Origin: Nitrosomonas sp.
GTDB lineage: Bacteria; Pseudomonadota; Gammaproteobacteria; Burkholderiales; Nitrosomonadaceae
Length of the DNA stretch: 32,695 bases
Reading direction: 5' to 3'
Assembly: GCA_021774265.1 (NCBI GenBank)
Contig: JAJFJG010000032.1
Coordinates: 1 to 32,695, forward strand
The notes below the pieces were generated by a model. That model saw nothing but the letters and a program-made list of their open reading frames with translations, did not search any database and was not told the DNA's origin. The first letter of the stretch is position 1. Every line of letters begins with the position of its first letter. Positions 24,313-32,695 of this stretch are shown one piece after another. A program made the position numbers and the translations under genes.

Positions 24313-27117
24313 ATGACCAATTATAAGAAAACGCTTAATCTGCCTGACACCCCTTTTCCAATGCGTGGCAATCTCTCAAAACGCGAACCAATTATGCTGG
24401 AATCCTGGAAAGAGAGAAACCTATACCAAAAAATCCGCACGACTTGTAAAGGACGCCCAAAGTTTATATTACATGATGGCCCACCTTATGCTAATGGCGA
24501 TATTCATATTGGTCATGCCATCAACAAAATTCTTAAAGATATTATCATCAAGAGCAAAACATTGTCCGGATTTGATGCCCCTTATATCCCCGGCTGGGAT
24601 TGCCATGGCTTACCGATTGAGCACCAAATCGAAAAGAAGCATGGTAAAAACCTACCCGCAGACAAACTACGTGAACTCTGCCGTACGTTTGCAGAGGTAC
24701 AAGTCGAACGGCAAAAAGTTGATTTCATACGGCTGGGCGTACTCGCCGACTGGGATAACTCCTACCTCACCATGAACTTTAAAACCGAAGCAGGCATTAT
24801 CCGGGCACTCGGTAAAGTTCATCAGGCAGGTTATCTCTATAAAGGTCAAAAACCCGTTAACTGGTGTATTGATTGCCGCTCAGCACTTGCTGAGGCTGAG
24901 GTGGAATACGAAGATAAAACTTCACCAGCAATTGATGTCGGCTTTGAAGTCAATTCTGCAAGTGCAGCGGATCAGCTTGCTCAAGCATTCGGTGTCACTC
25001 CGCCAAACGGTAGCAAGACCTACGCGGTCATCTGGACAACAACACCTTGGACACTACCCGCGAATCAGGCGGTCAGCGTTCATCCTGACTTTGGGTACTC
25101 ATTAGTACAAACGCATAGAGGGTTACTAATCTTAGCAAGCGAACTCAAGCAAGCTTGTCTTGAACGGTTTGAGTTAACAGGAGAAACACTGGCCACATGT
25201 AAAGGTGACGCACTAGAGGGTGTTTTGCTACACCACCCGTTTGAAGAACGCAAAGTCATTATTATTTGTGGTAAGCACGTCACCCTTGAAGCCGGTACTG
25301 GCTTAGTGCACACGGCACCTGCTCATGGGTTGGACGATTATTTTGTCGGGCAAAAATACGATCTACCGAATGAAAGTCCAGTCAACGGAGATGGTAAATT
25401 TCAGGTCAACACTCCACTGGTCGGGGGTCAATTCGTCTGGAAAGTCAATGATCTAATCATTGACACCATGCGTACCAGCGAACATTTAATGTGTTTGAAA
25501 ATGATTGAACATAGCTACCCCCATTGCTGGCGACACAAAACCCCCATTATTTTTCGCGCCACACCGCAATGGTTTATCGGCATGACCCAAAAAAACACCA
25601 CCGGTACCGCCCAACAAGGCATGACATTACGCGAGCTGGCCAACGAATCCGTTGAAACCACGGCATTCTACCCATCATGGGGAAAAGCAAGACTAGAAGC
25701 CATGATCAAGAATCGTCCTGATTGGTGTGTTTCACGTCAACGCAACTGGGGCGTTCCGATCCCATTTTTTGTGCATAAAGAAACGGAAGAATTACACCCG
25801 AACACAGTTGAATTACTAGAGAAGGTTGCGCAAAAAGTCGAACAACAAGGTATCGAAGCCTGGTTTGCATTAGATGAAGCAGAACTACTCAACGATGACG
25901 CAAAAAATTACAAGAAGCTGACTGACACGCTAGACGTATGGTTTGATTCAGGCACCACACATGACACAGTGCTCAAAGCTGATCCACAACTTAATCACCC
26001 TGCTAATCTGTATCTTGAAGGTTCAGATCAACATCGCGGCTGGTTCCAGTCTTCACTATTAACCGGTTGCGCTATTGATGGTCAAGCGCCCTACAAGGCA
26101 TTATTGACACATGGTTTTGTGGTTGATGGCAAGGGCCACAAAATGAGCAAATCAAAAGGCAATGTGATAGCCCCGCAAAAGATCATGGACACCTCCGGTG
26201 CTGATATTCTGCGTTTATGGGTTGCATCGACTGATTATTCCGGTGAATTATTTATTTCTGACGAGATTCTCAAGCGTGTTGTCGAGAGTTACCGTCGCAT
26301 TCGCAACACATTACGCTTTTTACTCGCCAATATTGCCGATTTTAACGTTGACAAAGATGCGGTTCCATTAGATAACTGGCTAGAAATTGATCGCTATATG
26401 CTGGCACACACTAAAGCACTACAAGAAAACCTCATTCAACATTATGATCGTTATGAATTTCACCAAGCCGTACACAAACTTCATAATTATTGTTCTGAAG
26501 ACCTTGGTGGGTTTTACCTAGATATCCTTAAGGACAGACTTTACACCGCGGCGGCAGAAGGCCTGCCACGCCGCTCAGCTCAAAGTATGCTGTATCATGT
26601 CATACACACACTGGTACGCTTATTCGCACCTATCCTGAGCTTCACAGCCGAAGAAGTATGGGAACAACTCGCCGGCAATTCAGAAGACAGCGTATTACTG
26701 CATACTTGGCATGAATTTCCACCGCAGCCTGATGCAAACGCATTGATAGCACGATGGGCGCGTATACGTGAACTGCGTTCTCGGGTACAAAAAAGACTAG
26801 AAGACTCACGTACTACCGGAGAAATTGGTTCATCATTAGCGGCCACAGTTGAGATTCGTACCAGCGGCGAAGACTTTACGTTACTGAACTCGTTAGGTGA
26901 TGATTTACGATTTGTCGTCATTACTTCTGAAGCGCAATTGACATCAGTAGATAGCACTCAAGATGAAAGCATTTCTGTCGTTGCATCCACCCATGAAAAA
27001 TGTGATCGTTGTTGGCATTACCGTCAAGATGTCGGCAGCCATACTGACCACCCAACGTTATGCAACCGATGTGTTTCTAATTTATTTGGAATCGGTGAAG
27101 TACGACATTTTGCTTAA
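24313..27117 (+). CDS. ileS: Isoleucyl-tRNA synthetase
   Basis: This class I aminoacyl-tRNA synthetase charges tRNA-Ile. Its 934 residues are normal for the bacterial type. The HIGH motif appears as DIHIGHA in [18 protein letters not shown], and KMSKS in [14 protein letters not shown]. The long editing (CP1) insertion includes [13 protein letters not shown] and [15 protein letters not shown]. The C-terminus carries a zinc-binding set CDRCWHYR and [10 protein letters not shown]. It starts 9 bases after ribF, so the two are coupled. Confidence 0.98.
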   Translation: MTNYKKTLNLPDTPFPMRGNLSKREPIMLESWKERNLYQKIRTTCKGRPKFILHDGPPYANGDIHIGHAINKILKDIIIKSKTLSGFDAPYIPGWDCHGLPIEHQIEKKHGKNLPADKLRELCRTFAEVQVERQKVDFIRLGVLADWDNSYLTMNFKTEAGIIRALGKVHQAGYLYKGQKPVNWCIDCRSALAEAEVEYEDKTSPAIDVGFEVNSASAADQLAQAFGVTPPNGSKTYAVIWTTTPWTLPANQAVSVHPDFGYSLVQTHRGLLILASELKQACLERFELTGETLATCKGDALEGVLLHHPFEERKVIIICGKHVTLEAGTGLVHTAPAHGLDDYFVGQKYDLPNESPVNGDGKFQVNTPLVGGQFVWKVNDLIIDTMRTSEHLMCLKMIEHSYPHCWRHKTPIIFRATPQWFIGMTQKNTTGTAQQGMTLRELANESVETTAFYPSWGKARLEAMIKNRPDWCVSRQRNWGVPIPFFVHKETEELHPNTVELLEKVAQKVEQQGIEAWFALDEAELLNDDAKNYKKLTDTLDVWFDSGTTHDTVLKADPQLNHPANLYLEGSDQHRGWFQSSLLTGCAIDGQAPYKALLTHGFVVDGKGHKMSKSKGNVIAPQKIMDTSGADILRLWVASTDYSGELFISDEILKRVVESYRRIRNTLRFLLANIADFNVDKDAVPLDNWLEIDRYMLAHTKALQENLIQHYDRYEFHQAVHKLHNYCSEDLGGFYLDILKDRLYTAAAEGLPRRSAQSMLYHVIHTLVRLFAPILSFTAEEVWEQLAGNSEDSVLLHTWHEFPPQPDANALIARWARIRELRSRVQKRLEDSRTTGEIGSSLAATVEIRTSGEDFTLLNSLGDDLRFVVITSEAQLTSVDSTQDESISVVASTHEKCDRCWHYRQDVGSHTDHPTLCNRCVSNLFGIGEVRHFA

Positions 27118-27147
27118 TCAAATACCTTCACTGGAGTCCTAATCAAT

Positions 27148-27627
27148 ATGAAGCTTCATACCAGCCTCGCCATCGCACTCGTCATTTTAGCGATCGATTT
27201 ACTCACTAAACGTTGGGTTGAGTCCTCGCTATTTTTTGGCCAGCAAATTCCCATCACCAGTTTTTTCAACTTAGTGTTGACCTACAATGCGGGCGCCGCT
27301 TTTAGCTTCCTTAGTGAAGAATCCGGCTGGCAACGATGGTTTTTAAGTAGCATTGCGGCCGGGGCATCAATATTTATTGTGTATTTATTACACAAAAATA
27401 AAGATCAAAAACTACTTTGCATCTCACTAAGCATGATACTTGGCGGCGCATTAGGAAACTTATGGGACCGCATCACACTGGGACACGTGGTTGATTTTCT
27501 TGATTTTTACGTTGGCAACTATCACTGGCCAGCGTTTAATGTTGCGGATGCTGCCATCGTTGTCGGTGCCGCCTTATTAATTATTGAGAGTTTCCAGAAT
27601 AAGGAAGAATCTAAAGAAAAGAAATGA
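27148..27627 (+). CDS. lspA: Lipoprotein signal peptidase II
   Basis: This inner-membrane aspartyl protease of 159 residues removes signal peptides from prolipoproteins. Four transmembrane helices are visible. The catalytic aspartates lie in GNLWDRITLGHVVDFLDFY and FNVADAAIVVG; the early NAGAAFSFL motif is also present. It lies 30 bases after ileS. The ispH/fkpB genes that often follow are not here; a convergent regulator gene begins 26 bases on. Confidence 0.97.
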   Translation: MKLHTSLAIALVILAIDLLTKRWVESSLFFGQQIPITSFFNLVLTYNAGAAFSFLSEESGWQRWFLSSIAAGASIFIVYLLHKNKDQKLLCISLSMILGGALGNLWDRITLGHVVDFLDFYVGNYHWPAFNVADAAIVVGAALLIIESFQNKEESKEKK

Positions 27628-27635
27628 GCCTAACT

Positions 27636-27663
27636 GCCAGTCCAAATTTTAAATCATACTGGC
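27636..27663. terminator. Weak hairpin between convergent lspA and REC-TPR genes
   Basis: GCCAGT (27636-27641) pairs with ACTGGC (27658-27663) across a 16-base AT-rich loop in the 26-base gap, extending into the end of the opposing gene. It is short and has no clear T-run, so terminator activity is uncertain. Confidence 0.25.
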
Positions 27664-29300
27664 GGCGATAATTTATTCAACGCACCCATCAAACGGACAA
27701 AACGTGATTCTCCAGGCGACCGTGTATTAGCGGCTAATAAACTATCACGCGCTTCCTTGACAAGCTCAGGTTCCGATGTATTCTTTTGAAGATATGCAAT
27801 AAGCACATAAGCCAAATTAAGCAACACACGAACATTAGTCGGCATAGCTTTATGAGCGCTTCGCATAGCATCAATAGCTTCTTTATATTGCTTCTTACTC
27901 ACTAACAACACGCCGCGATTCATCATTTCCATCGCTTCTTGACGTGACACCTCTACCAACTTGGCACCCTCTTCACCCATCCCAGCAGCAACAAAAATTT
28001 CATTAACCTCATCAAGCAAAACTTTACTTTCGGGGTTATTCTTTACTTCACATCGTAATAAAGTAATCGCACTTTTTGTATTACCCGTCACCATAAATAA
28101 ACGCGCCATTTCTAATGACCTTTCACTATCATGATCAACATCATCTTTACCAAGGCATTCGCCTAACTCTTCAGCAATTAATTTTGCCTTTTTATTATTA
28201 CCACTCTCATGATAAATCATACCTTCAACGGCTTTCACTTTAAGGCGAATAGCATCCATGTCGAAACTCTTATTGAGTTTACCTAGCACTTTCAATGCTT
28301 CATCTGGATTTTCTTTTGCACTATATACTTTAGCCAAACTTAGATATACACCTTCAGATTTCAATATCGAATTCTCCCCCAGAGAAACACATTTTTGAAA
28401 AGCTCGCTCAGCTTCCTCTAACCGACCCATTTTTATTGATACTTCACCGAGAATCTTTTGCCTATTTACTGAATTGGGTGAAAGTTTTACGGCTTGTTCA
28501 AGTACACTATTAGCTCCCTCAAGATCGCCCATAGCCTGTAGCATTTCAGCAAGGAGATCATGCGCTTCAAGAAAAGAAGGGCTTACTGCTATTGTTTTTT
28601 CCAGCAAAGTCTTTGCAGCTTCAAAAGCTTTATTTTTAAATAAAATTTTAGCCAAACACACTTTTGCCCAAGGAAAATCACGCTCTAGCAATATTTTTTC
28701 TAGCAGCTCTTTAGCTCGCTCCAACTCACCACTTTTTAACAATAGATCGCACTTGGTACGTAGTAAATCTGTTACATGGGTCTTATCTGCAGCCATACGC
28801 TCATCACATAGGCTGATTGCCTTGGGGTAATCTAACTGCTCCATTGCTTGAAAAACATCTTTAACCACCTGTTTTTTCTTTATAATTTTTGCCAACCTTA
28901 AACTTAAAGATGCTTCAGCAATGGGTTTCAATAGATAGGCATCTGGTTGATGTTCTGCAGCACCCATAACTGTATCAGCAGTTTTGTCTGCGCTCACCAT
29001 AATCCAAATACAATCAAGCGTAATAAGACCCCGGATTCTTGCCTCCGCAAGAACCTGCTGCCCATTCCTTCCTGAACCTAAATAGTAATCACAAAGCACT
29101 ATGTCATATTGGCTTTTGTTTAACGATGCAATCGCCTCACTACCACTCGCCACCATTGTTATTTTCCTGACATCAGCTCCACAACCTCTCATGATGTCGC
29201 GAAAGATGCTCCGCATTGCATGGTAGTCTTCGATAATAAGAACTGATTTCCCAGAAATATCAATTTCTGGCGTTGGAGTGCTGAACGCGTTTGGGAACAT
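27654..29300 (-). CDS. Response regulator with receiver and TPR domains
   Basis: A 548-residue cytosolic protein. The receiver domain (about 18-140) has acidic pair E24-D25, phospho-acceptor D71 (IVLCDYYLG), S103 and K125 (LLKP). The rest (about 145-545) is tetratricopeptide repeats, such as AKICLAKILFKNKAFEAA-like units and PTNVRVLLNLAYVLIAYLQ. There is no DNA-binding or enzymatic output domain, so signalling should act by protein contacts. Chromosomal neighbours suggest phosphorylation by the histidine kinase 35 bases upstream. Similar REC-TPR proteins occur in gamma- and betaproteobacteria, mostly uncharacterised. Confidence 0.92.
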   Translation of the reverse strand: MFPNAFSTPTPEIDISGKSVLIIEDYHAMRSIFRDIMRGCGADVRKITMVASGSEAIASLNKSQYDIVLCDYYLGSGRNGQQVLAEARIRGLITLDCIWIMVSADKTADTVMGAAEHQPDAYLLKPIAEASLSLRLAKIIKKKQVVKDVFQAMEQLDYPKAISLCDERMAADKTHVTDLLRTKCDLLLKSGELERAKELLEKILLERDFPWAKVCLAKILFKNKAFEAAKTLLEKTIAVSPSFLEAHDLLAEMLQAMGDLEGANSVLEQAVKLSPNSVNRQKILGEVSIKMGRLEEAERAFQKCVSLGENSILKSEGVYLSLAKVYSAKENPDEALKVLGKLNKSFDMDAIRLKVKAVEGMIYHESGNNKKAKLIAEELGECLGKDDVDHDSERSLEMARLFMVTGNTKSAITLLRCEVKNNPESKVLLDEVNEIFVAAGMGEEGAKLVEVSRQEAMEMMNRGVLLVSKKQYKEAIDAMRSAHKAMPTNVRVLLNLAYVLIAYLQKNTSEPELVKEARDSLLAANTRSPGESRFVRLMGALNKLSPPV

Positions 29301-29335
29301 GGCTTCTTATAATAGAATATTAACGATTGTATCAA

Positions 29336-30094
29336 TTAAGGAAGTTGCAGTACGAAACAGCCACCTGCCAGAGACCCACCGTTCTCTAACATGACCTCAC
29401 CAAGCTTCCCATGATTGCCGTGCATTCTCGCTACCATCGCTGAAAAATACAGGCCAAGACCAGTACCACCGCCTTGAAAATCAATACCGCGCTTGTTATC
29501 AACACTCTCTTGCAACATCATGGCCGGGTAGCCAGTACCATTATCTTCAACACGTATCTCAAGCATATCTTTATTTTTATTAGCGATTAAACGAATGCAA
29601 TCACGGGTGTAACGCATTGCATTATTTAGCGCATTACCAATAACACCGTTGATTAGGTCTTCATCAAAATACCAGCACAAAGCTGGATCCGCCCGAATCT
29701 CTAACGCGATTCCATGGGATTTAAGCAATTCACTATTCTGTGCAGCCAATGAGTGCAGAAAATCTTCAACACAAACAGATTGTGGATCAAATGGATAAAT
29801 TTCCTCCCCCAGCTTATAAAGTGTCAGCAGTTGCATCAAATTACTATTGATGCGTTTGATCTCATGATTCATTTGCACCAATTCAGAATAGACTGCTAAA
29901 TTCTCTGAGTCAGCAGCAGCAAGTGTTTTATCCAGACCATCAATTAGCATGCTTACCGAATTCTTCATATCATGTACGGAAGAAGCTAGAAAGCTACCTA
30001 CACTGAGCGAAGAAGGCTTAGCAGTTACATTTTTATTGTTCATTATGGACTCAAATAAAGGATTAGTTTTACTCTGCAAATCATTCATTCCCAT
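29336..30094 (-). CDS. Soluble sensor histidine kinase without a sensory domain
   Basis: This 252-residue kinase has no transmembrane helix. The phospho-acceptor is H41 (SSVHDMKNSVS). The ATPase domain has the N box (GVIGNALNNAMRYTRD, about 150-165), G1 (VEDNGTGYP, about 182-190) and G2 (GGGTGLGL, 208-215). The first 40 residues hold no PAS, GAF or HAMP domain, so its signal is probably from a partner protein. AAGGGA precedes the ATG. The downstream REC-TPR protein is the probable partner. Confidence 0.92.
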   Translation of the reverse strand: MGMNDLQSKTNPLFESIMNNKNVTAKPSSLSVGSFLASSVHDMKNSVSMLIDGLDKTLAAADSENLAVYSELVQMNHEIKRINSNLMQLLTLYKLGEEIYPFDPQSVCVEDFLHSLAAQNSELLKSHGIALEIRADPALCWYFDEDLINGVIGNALNNAMRYTRDCIRLIANKNKDMLEIRVEDNGTGYPAMMLQESVDNKRGIDFQGGGTGLGLYFSAMVARMHGNHGKLGEVMLENGGSLAGGCFVLQLP

Positions 30095-30430
30095 GATTTC
30101 CCTTAAAAAGAAACAGCATCACAAAACGATTTCAAGAGCATGCGTTATCAAACAACATCTCATTGATAAACTCAGCTACTTAAAAATACAATTAAGCAAA
30201 GGCTTTCTATACCGCGGTCAAATGGCAATAGGGTCGCACTTAATTTAAATATTGAAACGCTATATTCTGCTATTTATTAAAATACAGTTAACTGTTATTT
30301 TTTAAATCTCTAATAAGGCAAGGAAAACCGCCCAAAAAGGGGTTTACTAACCAACATTTATTTGAAAAACTTGCATTAACATACTTTGTATAATTACGAC
30401 ACAAAATAGACGACATAAAGGAACAGCATC
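30095..30430. other. Intergenic region between histidine kinase and secreted-protein genes
   Basis: This 336-base AT-rich divergent region includes an imperfect hairpin AAACCGCCC-AAAAA-GGGGTTT near 30327-30348. A perfect TATAAT lies at 30389-30394, 36 bases before the downstream ATG, without a good -35. No gene or RNA is evident. Confidence 0.4.
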
Positions 30431-31081
30431 ATGAGAATGAAAAGTATAGTTGCAGCGACTTTTTTGACAGCGTTGTTTTCAGGCTACGCCTCGGGTGTAT
30501 CGCTCGTCTATCAAGGCTTTGAATGCCAAAATTCTGTTAATGCAAATGACACAACACCTTCAGAAACATTGATTGAAAGTAAATTTGAAGTGATAAAAGA
30601 TGTTGGCGGAGGTATCTTTCATTTAATTCTTACCGGTGGTTTGCCGCGATTTATTAACGACAATAATAAAATTTGTATCGACAACGCGACTGCCATCGGA
30701 TTCTCTGGCATTCCTGCAGTAGATGGCTTGCCCACGCGACTAGACGCAATTAATGCGACCGCTTATTTTAACGGTCAGGATCTTATTATTATTGTCAATT
30801 CTATCAATACAGACTTGAACTCAGGACGCGGCACCTTTTCAACATTTACAACAAGTTTTGTTTTCCCCTACTCTAATACATTAATACTAACGTACAACCC
30901 TGAGTCATCATCATTCACACTAAAGAATGTAATTCATAACCGGGGATTTGTTCATACCAGCGGATCAGCATCATCAACCACCCCTTTTGCTGAGACAATA
31001 TTGCCATCTTTTAATGAAGAGGAAAACGATAAACCAAAAATTCTAACGCCAACATCACTAATTGAATATGTACTTAAATAA
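30431..31081 (+). CDS. Secreted hypothetical protein
   Basis: This 216-residue protein has a signal peptide (MRMKSIVAATFLTALFSGYA, cleavage near 21-22) and an AAGGA ribosome site eight bases before the ATG. The mature part is beta-rich, with alternating hydrophobic runs (IFHLILTGGLPRFI, LIIIVNSINTDL) and two cysteines (C32 and C82). The last 30 residues (EEENDKPKILTPTS) look flexible. I recognise no family. It is a single gene, convergent with the membrane protein gene. Confidence 0.78.
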   Translation: MRMKSIVAATFLTALFSGYASGVSLVYQGFECQNSVNANDTTPSETLIESKFEVIKDVGGGIFHLILTGGLPRFINDNNKICIDNATAIGFSGIPAVDGLPTRLDAINATAYFNGQDLIIIVNSINTDLNSGRGTFSTFTTSFVFPYSNTLILTYNPESSSFTLKNVIHNRGFVHTSGSASSTTPFAETILPSFNEEENDKPKILTPTSLIEYVLK

Positions 31082-31090
31082 GACATTACA

Positions 31091-31555
31091 CTACCCACTT
31101 AAAACGCCAATACATTCATAGACGCCAAGACTAAATGCCACAAGAGACCCAACAAGTAAAACATTGATAGCGAGTCTTTCAATCTTATTCAAACCATAAG
31201 CTTTGAATTCTTCGATATCAATTTCATTTAAAAAAAACTTTGTCACTTGACCGGAAATATATGTTGTGGCCTGATTTGAGACTGCCATTAGCGGAAAAAA
31301 TACCAGCGCGGCCAATATTGCACCAACAAAGAATTTCAATAATGGCGTGGCCAACCCTAGCAATTGAGCTGAATCACCAGACATCGTCGCCATGAAAGTT
31401 GCTAACAAGACGATCCCCATACCATTACCTAATATCAGCAAACGAAAGAACTGTTGAGTAAACTGTTGCTCCTCTTGTGATTTGATACTGACAATATTTA
31501 AAAGTAGTCCACTAAATGCCTCTTGCTGCTCTCGAGTCATATCCTGAAATTTCAT
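31091..31555 (-). CDS. Small three-helix membrane protein, unknown function
   Basis: This 154-residue protein begins with a charged helix (MKFQDMTREQQEAFSGLL, then QEEQQFTQQF). Three hydrophobic segments follow (about 40-60, 74-94 and 130-150) with a short acidic loop (NEIDIEEF). The ATG at 31555 has AAGG five bases before it, and an IS110-type element appears to end about 15 bases upstream. The native promoter may thus have been lost or replaced. No family is recognised. Confidence 0.75.
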   Translation of the reverse strand: MKFQDMTREQQEAFSGLLLNIVSIKSQEEQQFTQQFFRLLILGNGMGIVLLATFMATMSGDSAQLLGLATPLLKFFVGAILAALVFFPLMAVSNQATTYISGQVTKFFLNEIDIEEFKAYGLNKIERLAINVLLVGSLVAFSLGVYECIGVLSG

Positions 31556-31567
31556 AATGCCTTATAT

Positions 31568-31580
31568 GGACGCCTCCCGG
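31568..31580 (-). repeat. Putative subterminal end of the IS110/IS1111-type element
   Basis: GGACGCCTCCCGG, downstream of the transposase stop, resembles the short GGA-C-CTCCCG-type subterminal repeats of IS1111-group elements. It would put the element's end near 31560. The matching repeat at the other end lies outside the window, so this cannot be checked here. Confidence 0.35.
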
Positions 31581-31672
31581 TATGGCAAGCGATATTTCGT
31601 GTTTTGCTATCACCGAATTATCTACCTACGCAACCTATCAGCATTCCACTCCTTTTCAGTAGTTGCTCTTTG

Positions 31673-32695
31673 TTATCTGGGCACTTGGCTCACATAACCC
31701 TTTTGGTACTCTCGACCGTGCGCCAAAATCGCCCACGCCGTTCGTGCCATCTTATTGGCCATCGCAACAATAGCCACATTCGTCGGGCGCCGCTGCAACA
31801 GTGCTTCGCTCCACGCGCCTTTATCTTTGGCGTTAAATATGACTGCTCTGGCGCCATGTATTAGCAAGGTGCGTAAATACGTGTCGCCCCGTTTGCTGAT
31901 ACCTAACAGTTTGATCTTGCCACCCGTACCACTCTGCCTTGGAACAAGCCCCACAAATGCAGCGAATTCCCGTCCAGATTTGAAACTGTCTGCCTCACCC
32001 ATCGTGGCGATGAGGGCAGTTGCCGTCAACATTCCCACACCAGGGATCTCGGCAATCTTCCTGCAAGCAGCCTGTTGTTTCTGCCAATCTTTGATTCTGC
32101 GTTCAATGTTTTGTACATCTGCTTCGATTTCATCGAGACGCTTTAACTGTTCCTTTAATGCCTCAAACAGCATGCCAGGCACAATTTCTTCCAATTCAGC
32201 CATGCGCTGTTGTATTTCTGCCAATCCAGCTTGCCGACCTCCTTTCAATGTAATGCCGAACTCGTAGAGCAAACCGCGCAGCTGGTTCACTTGCATGGTA
32301 CGGAACTTGATCAGCAACAATCTCACCCGGTGCAGTGCCAACATCGCTTGTTGATCTTCTGTTTTACCCGCTACCGTGCGCATACCCGGTTGCCGTACCG
32401 CTGTCCAGATTGCCTTGGCATCCGCCGCATCAGTCTTGTTGCTTTGCACAAATGGCCGGACAAACTTAGCATGGATAAGTTTTACTTCATGCCCCATTGC
32501 CATCAGTCTGCGCCGCCACCAGTGCGCGCTACCGCATGCCTCAATTGCAATCAACCCAGCTTCTCGTTGCGCCAGAAACTCCAGCAGTTCCTTCTTGCCA
32601 AACTTGCGGTTATGAATCTCGCCGCTCTCGTGCGTCACCCAGTACAATTGAAAAACTCGCTTTGCGATATCCAACCCATATGTCGTAAAATTCAT
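31673..32695 (-). CDS. IS110-family transposase (IS1111 group)
   Basis: This 340-residue DEDD recombinase/transposase has its ATG on the last three bases of the window. The RuvC-like N-terminal part has D9 (YGLDIAKRVFQLYW), E52 (IEACGSAHWWRRRL) and the DAADAKAIW pair. The C-terminal Transposase_20 region carries IPGVGMLTATALIATMGEAD, FAAFVGLVPRQSGTGGK and GISKRGDTYLRTLLIHGARA. IS1111 members insert at specific sites and use a structured non-coding RNA in related IS110 systems to choose targets. The coding region is intact. The 5' flank, where such an RNA could lie in IS110-type elements, is beyond the window. Confidence 0.95.
   Translation of the reverse strand: MNFTTYGLDIAKRVFQLYWVTHESGEIHNRKFGKKELLEFLAQREAGLIAIEACGSAHWWRRRLMAMGHEVKLIHAKFVRPFVQSNKTDAADAKAIWTAVRQPGMRTVAGKTEDQQAMLALHRVRLLLIKFRTMQVNQLRGLLYEFGITLKGGRQAGLAEIQQRMAELEEIVPGMLFEALKEQLKRLDEIEADVQNIERRIKDWQKQQAACRKIAEIPGVGMLTATALIATMGEADSFKSGREFAAFVGLVPRQSGTGGKIKLLGISKRGDTYLRTLLIHGARAVIFNAKDKGAWSEALLQRRPTNVAIVAMANKMARTAWAILAHGREYQKGYVSQVPR

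Noticed and set aside
31755-32267. Rightward 170-codon frame opposite the IS110 transposase
   Set aside because: It is antisense to a clear transposase with conserved catalytic residues and shows no family of its own.
1-32695. CRISPR array, rRNA or tRNA genes
   Set aside because: No evenly spaced direct repeats and no rRNA or cloverleaf sequence were seen on either strand by eye.

Overview
The window reads as the chromosome of a betaproteobacterium, most likely Nitrosomonas or a close relative. This is an inference from moderate GC content, conserved housekeeping gene orders (yibN-grxC-secB-gpsA; gpmA-envC-ctpA-thiF/moeB; ribF-ileS-lspA), a SlmA-type regulator and IS110/IS1111-type transposons. 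No ammonia-oxidation gene lies in the window to confirm it. A two-gene glycine betaine pathway suggests a salt-exposed habitat.

Left accessory edge (1-4037). The first 74 bases are the start of an IS3-family orfA. Next come two leftward gene cassettes separated by a long imperfect palindrome that looks like an integron attC site (about 918-1056). One cassette encodes a nuclease-like protein with a D...QxK pattern. The other encodes a two-helix membrane protein with a phospholipase-D-like domain. No integrase is in view. To the right are AT-rich inverted repeats, then an alkylation-repair pair (AraC-Ogt fusion and AlkB), then the decayed start of an IS5-like transposase.

Stable-core block 1 (4038-10329). 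It holds relA, a repetitive acidic lipoprotein, and a YncD/PqqU-like TonB receptor directly followed by a YliI-type PQQ-dependent sugar dehydrogenase. That pair suggests scavenging of external PQQ to load a periplasmic enzyme.

Block 2 (10460-13119). It holds a secreted protein with five regular 48-49-residue repeats, a badly decayed 5'-nucleotidase lipoprotein gene, and a small PhnA-domain gene.

Block 3 (13126-21234). A leftward operon (rhodanese, grxC, secB, SH3 protein, gpsA) diverges from a rightward series (gpmA, envC, ctpA, thiF/moeB-like). The leftward slmA follows.

Block 4 (21332-27627). The betaine operon (glycine/sarcosine and dimethylglycine methyltransferases) is leftward and divergent from ribF-ileS-lspA.

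Block 5 (27654-32695). A soluble histidine kinase and a REC-TPR regulator form a leftward pair. Then come a secreted orphan protein, a small membrane protein, and an IS110/IS1111-type transposase gene whose element seems to end within about 15 bp of the membrane gene's start codon.
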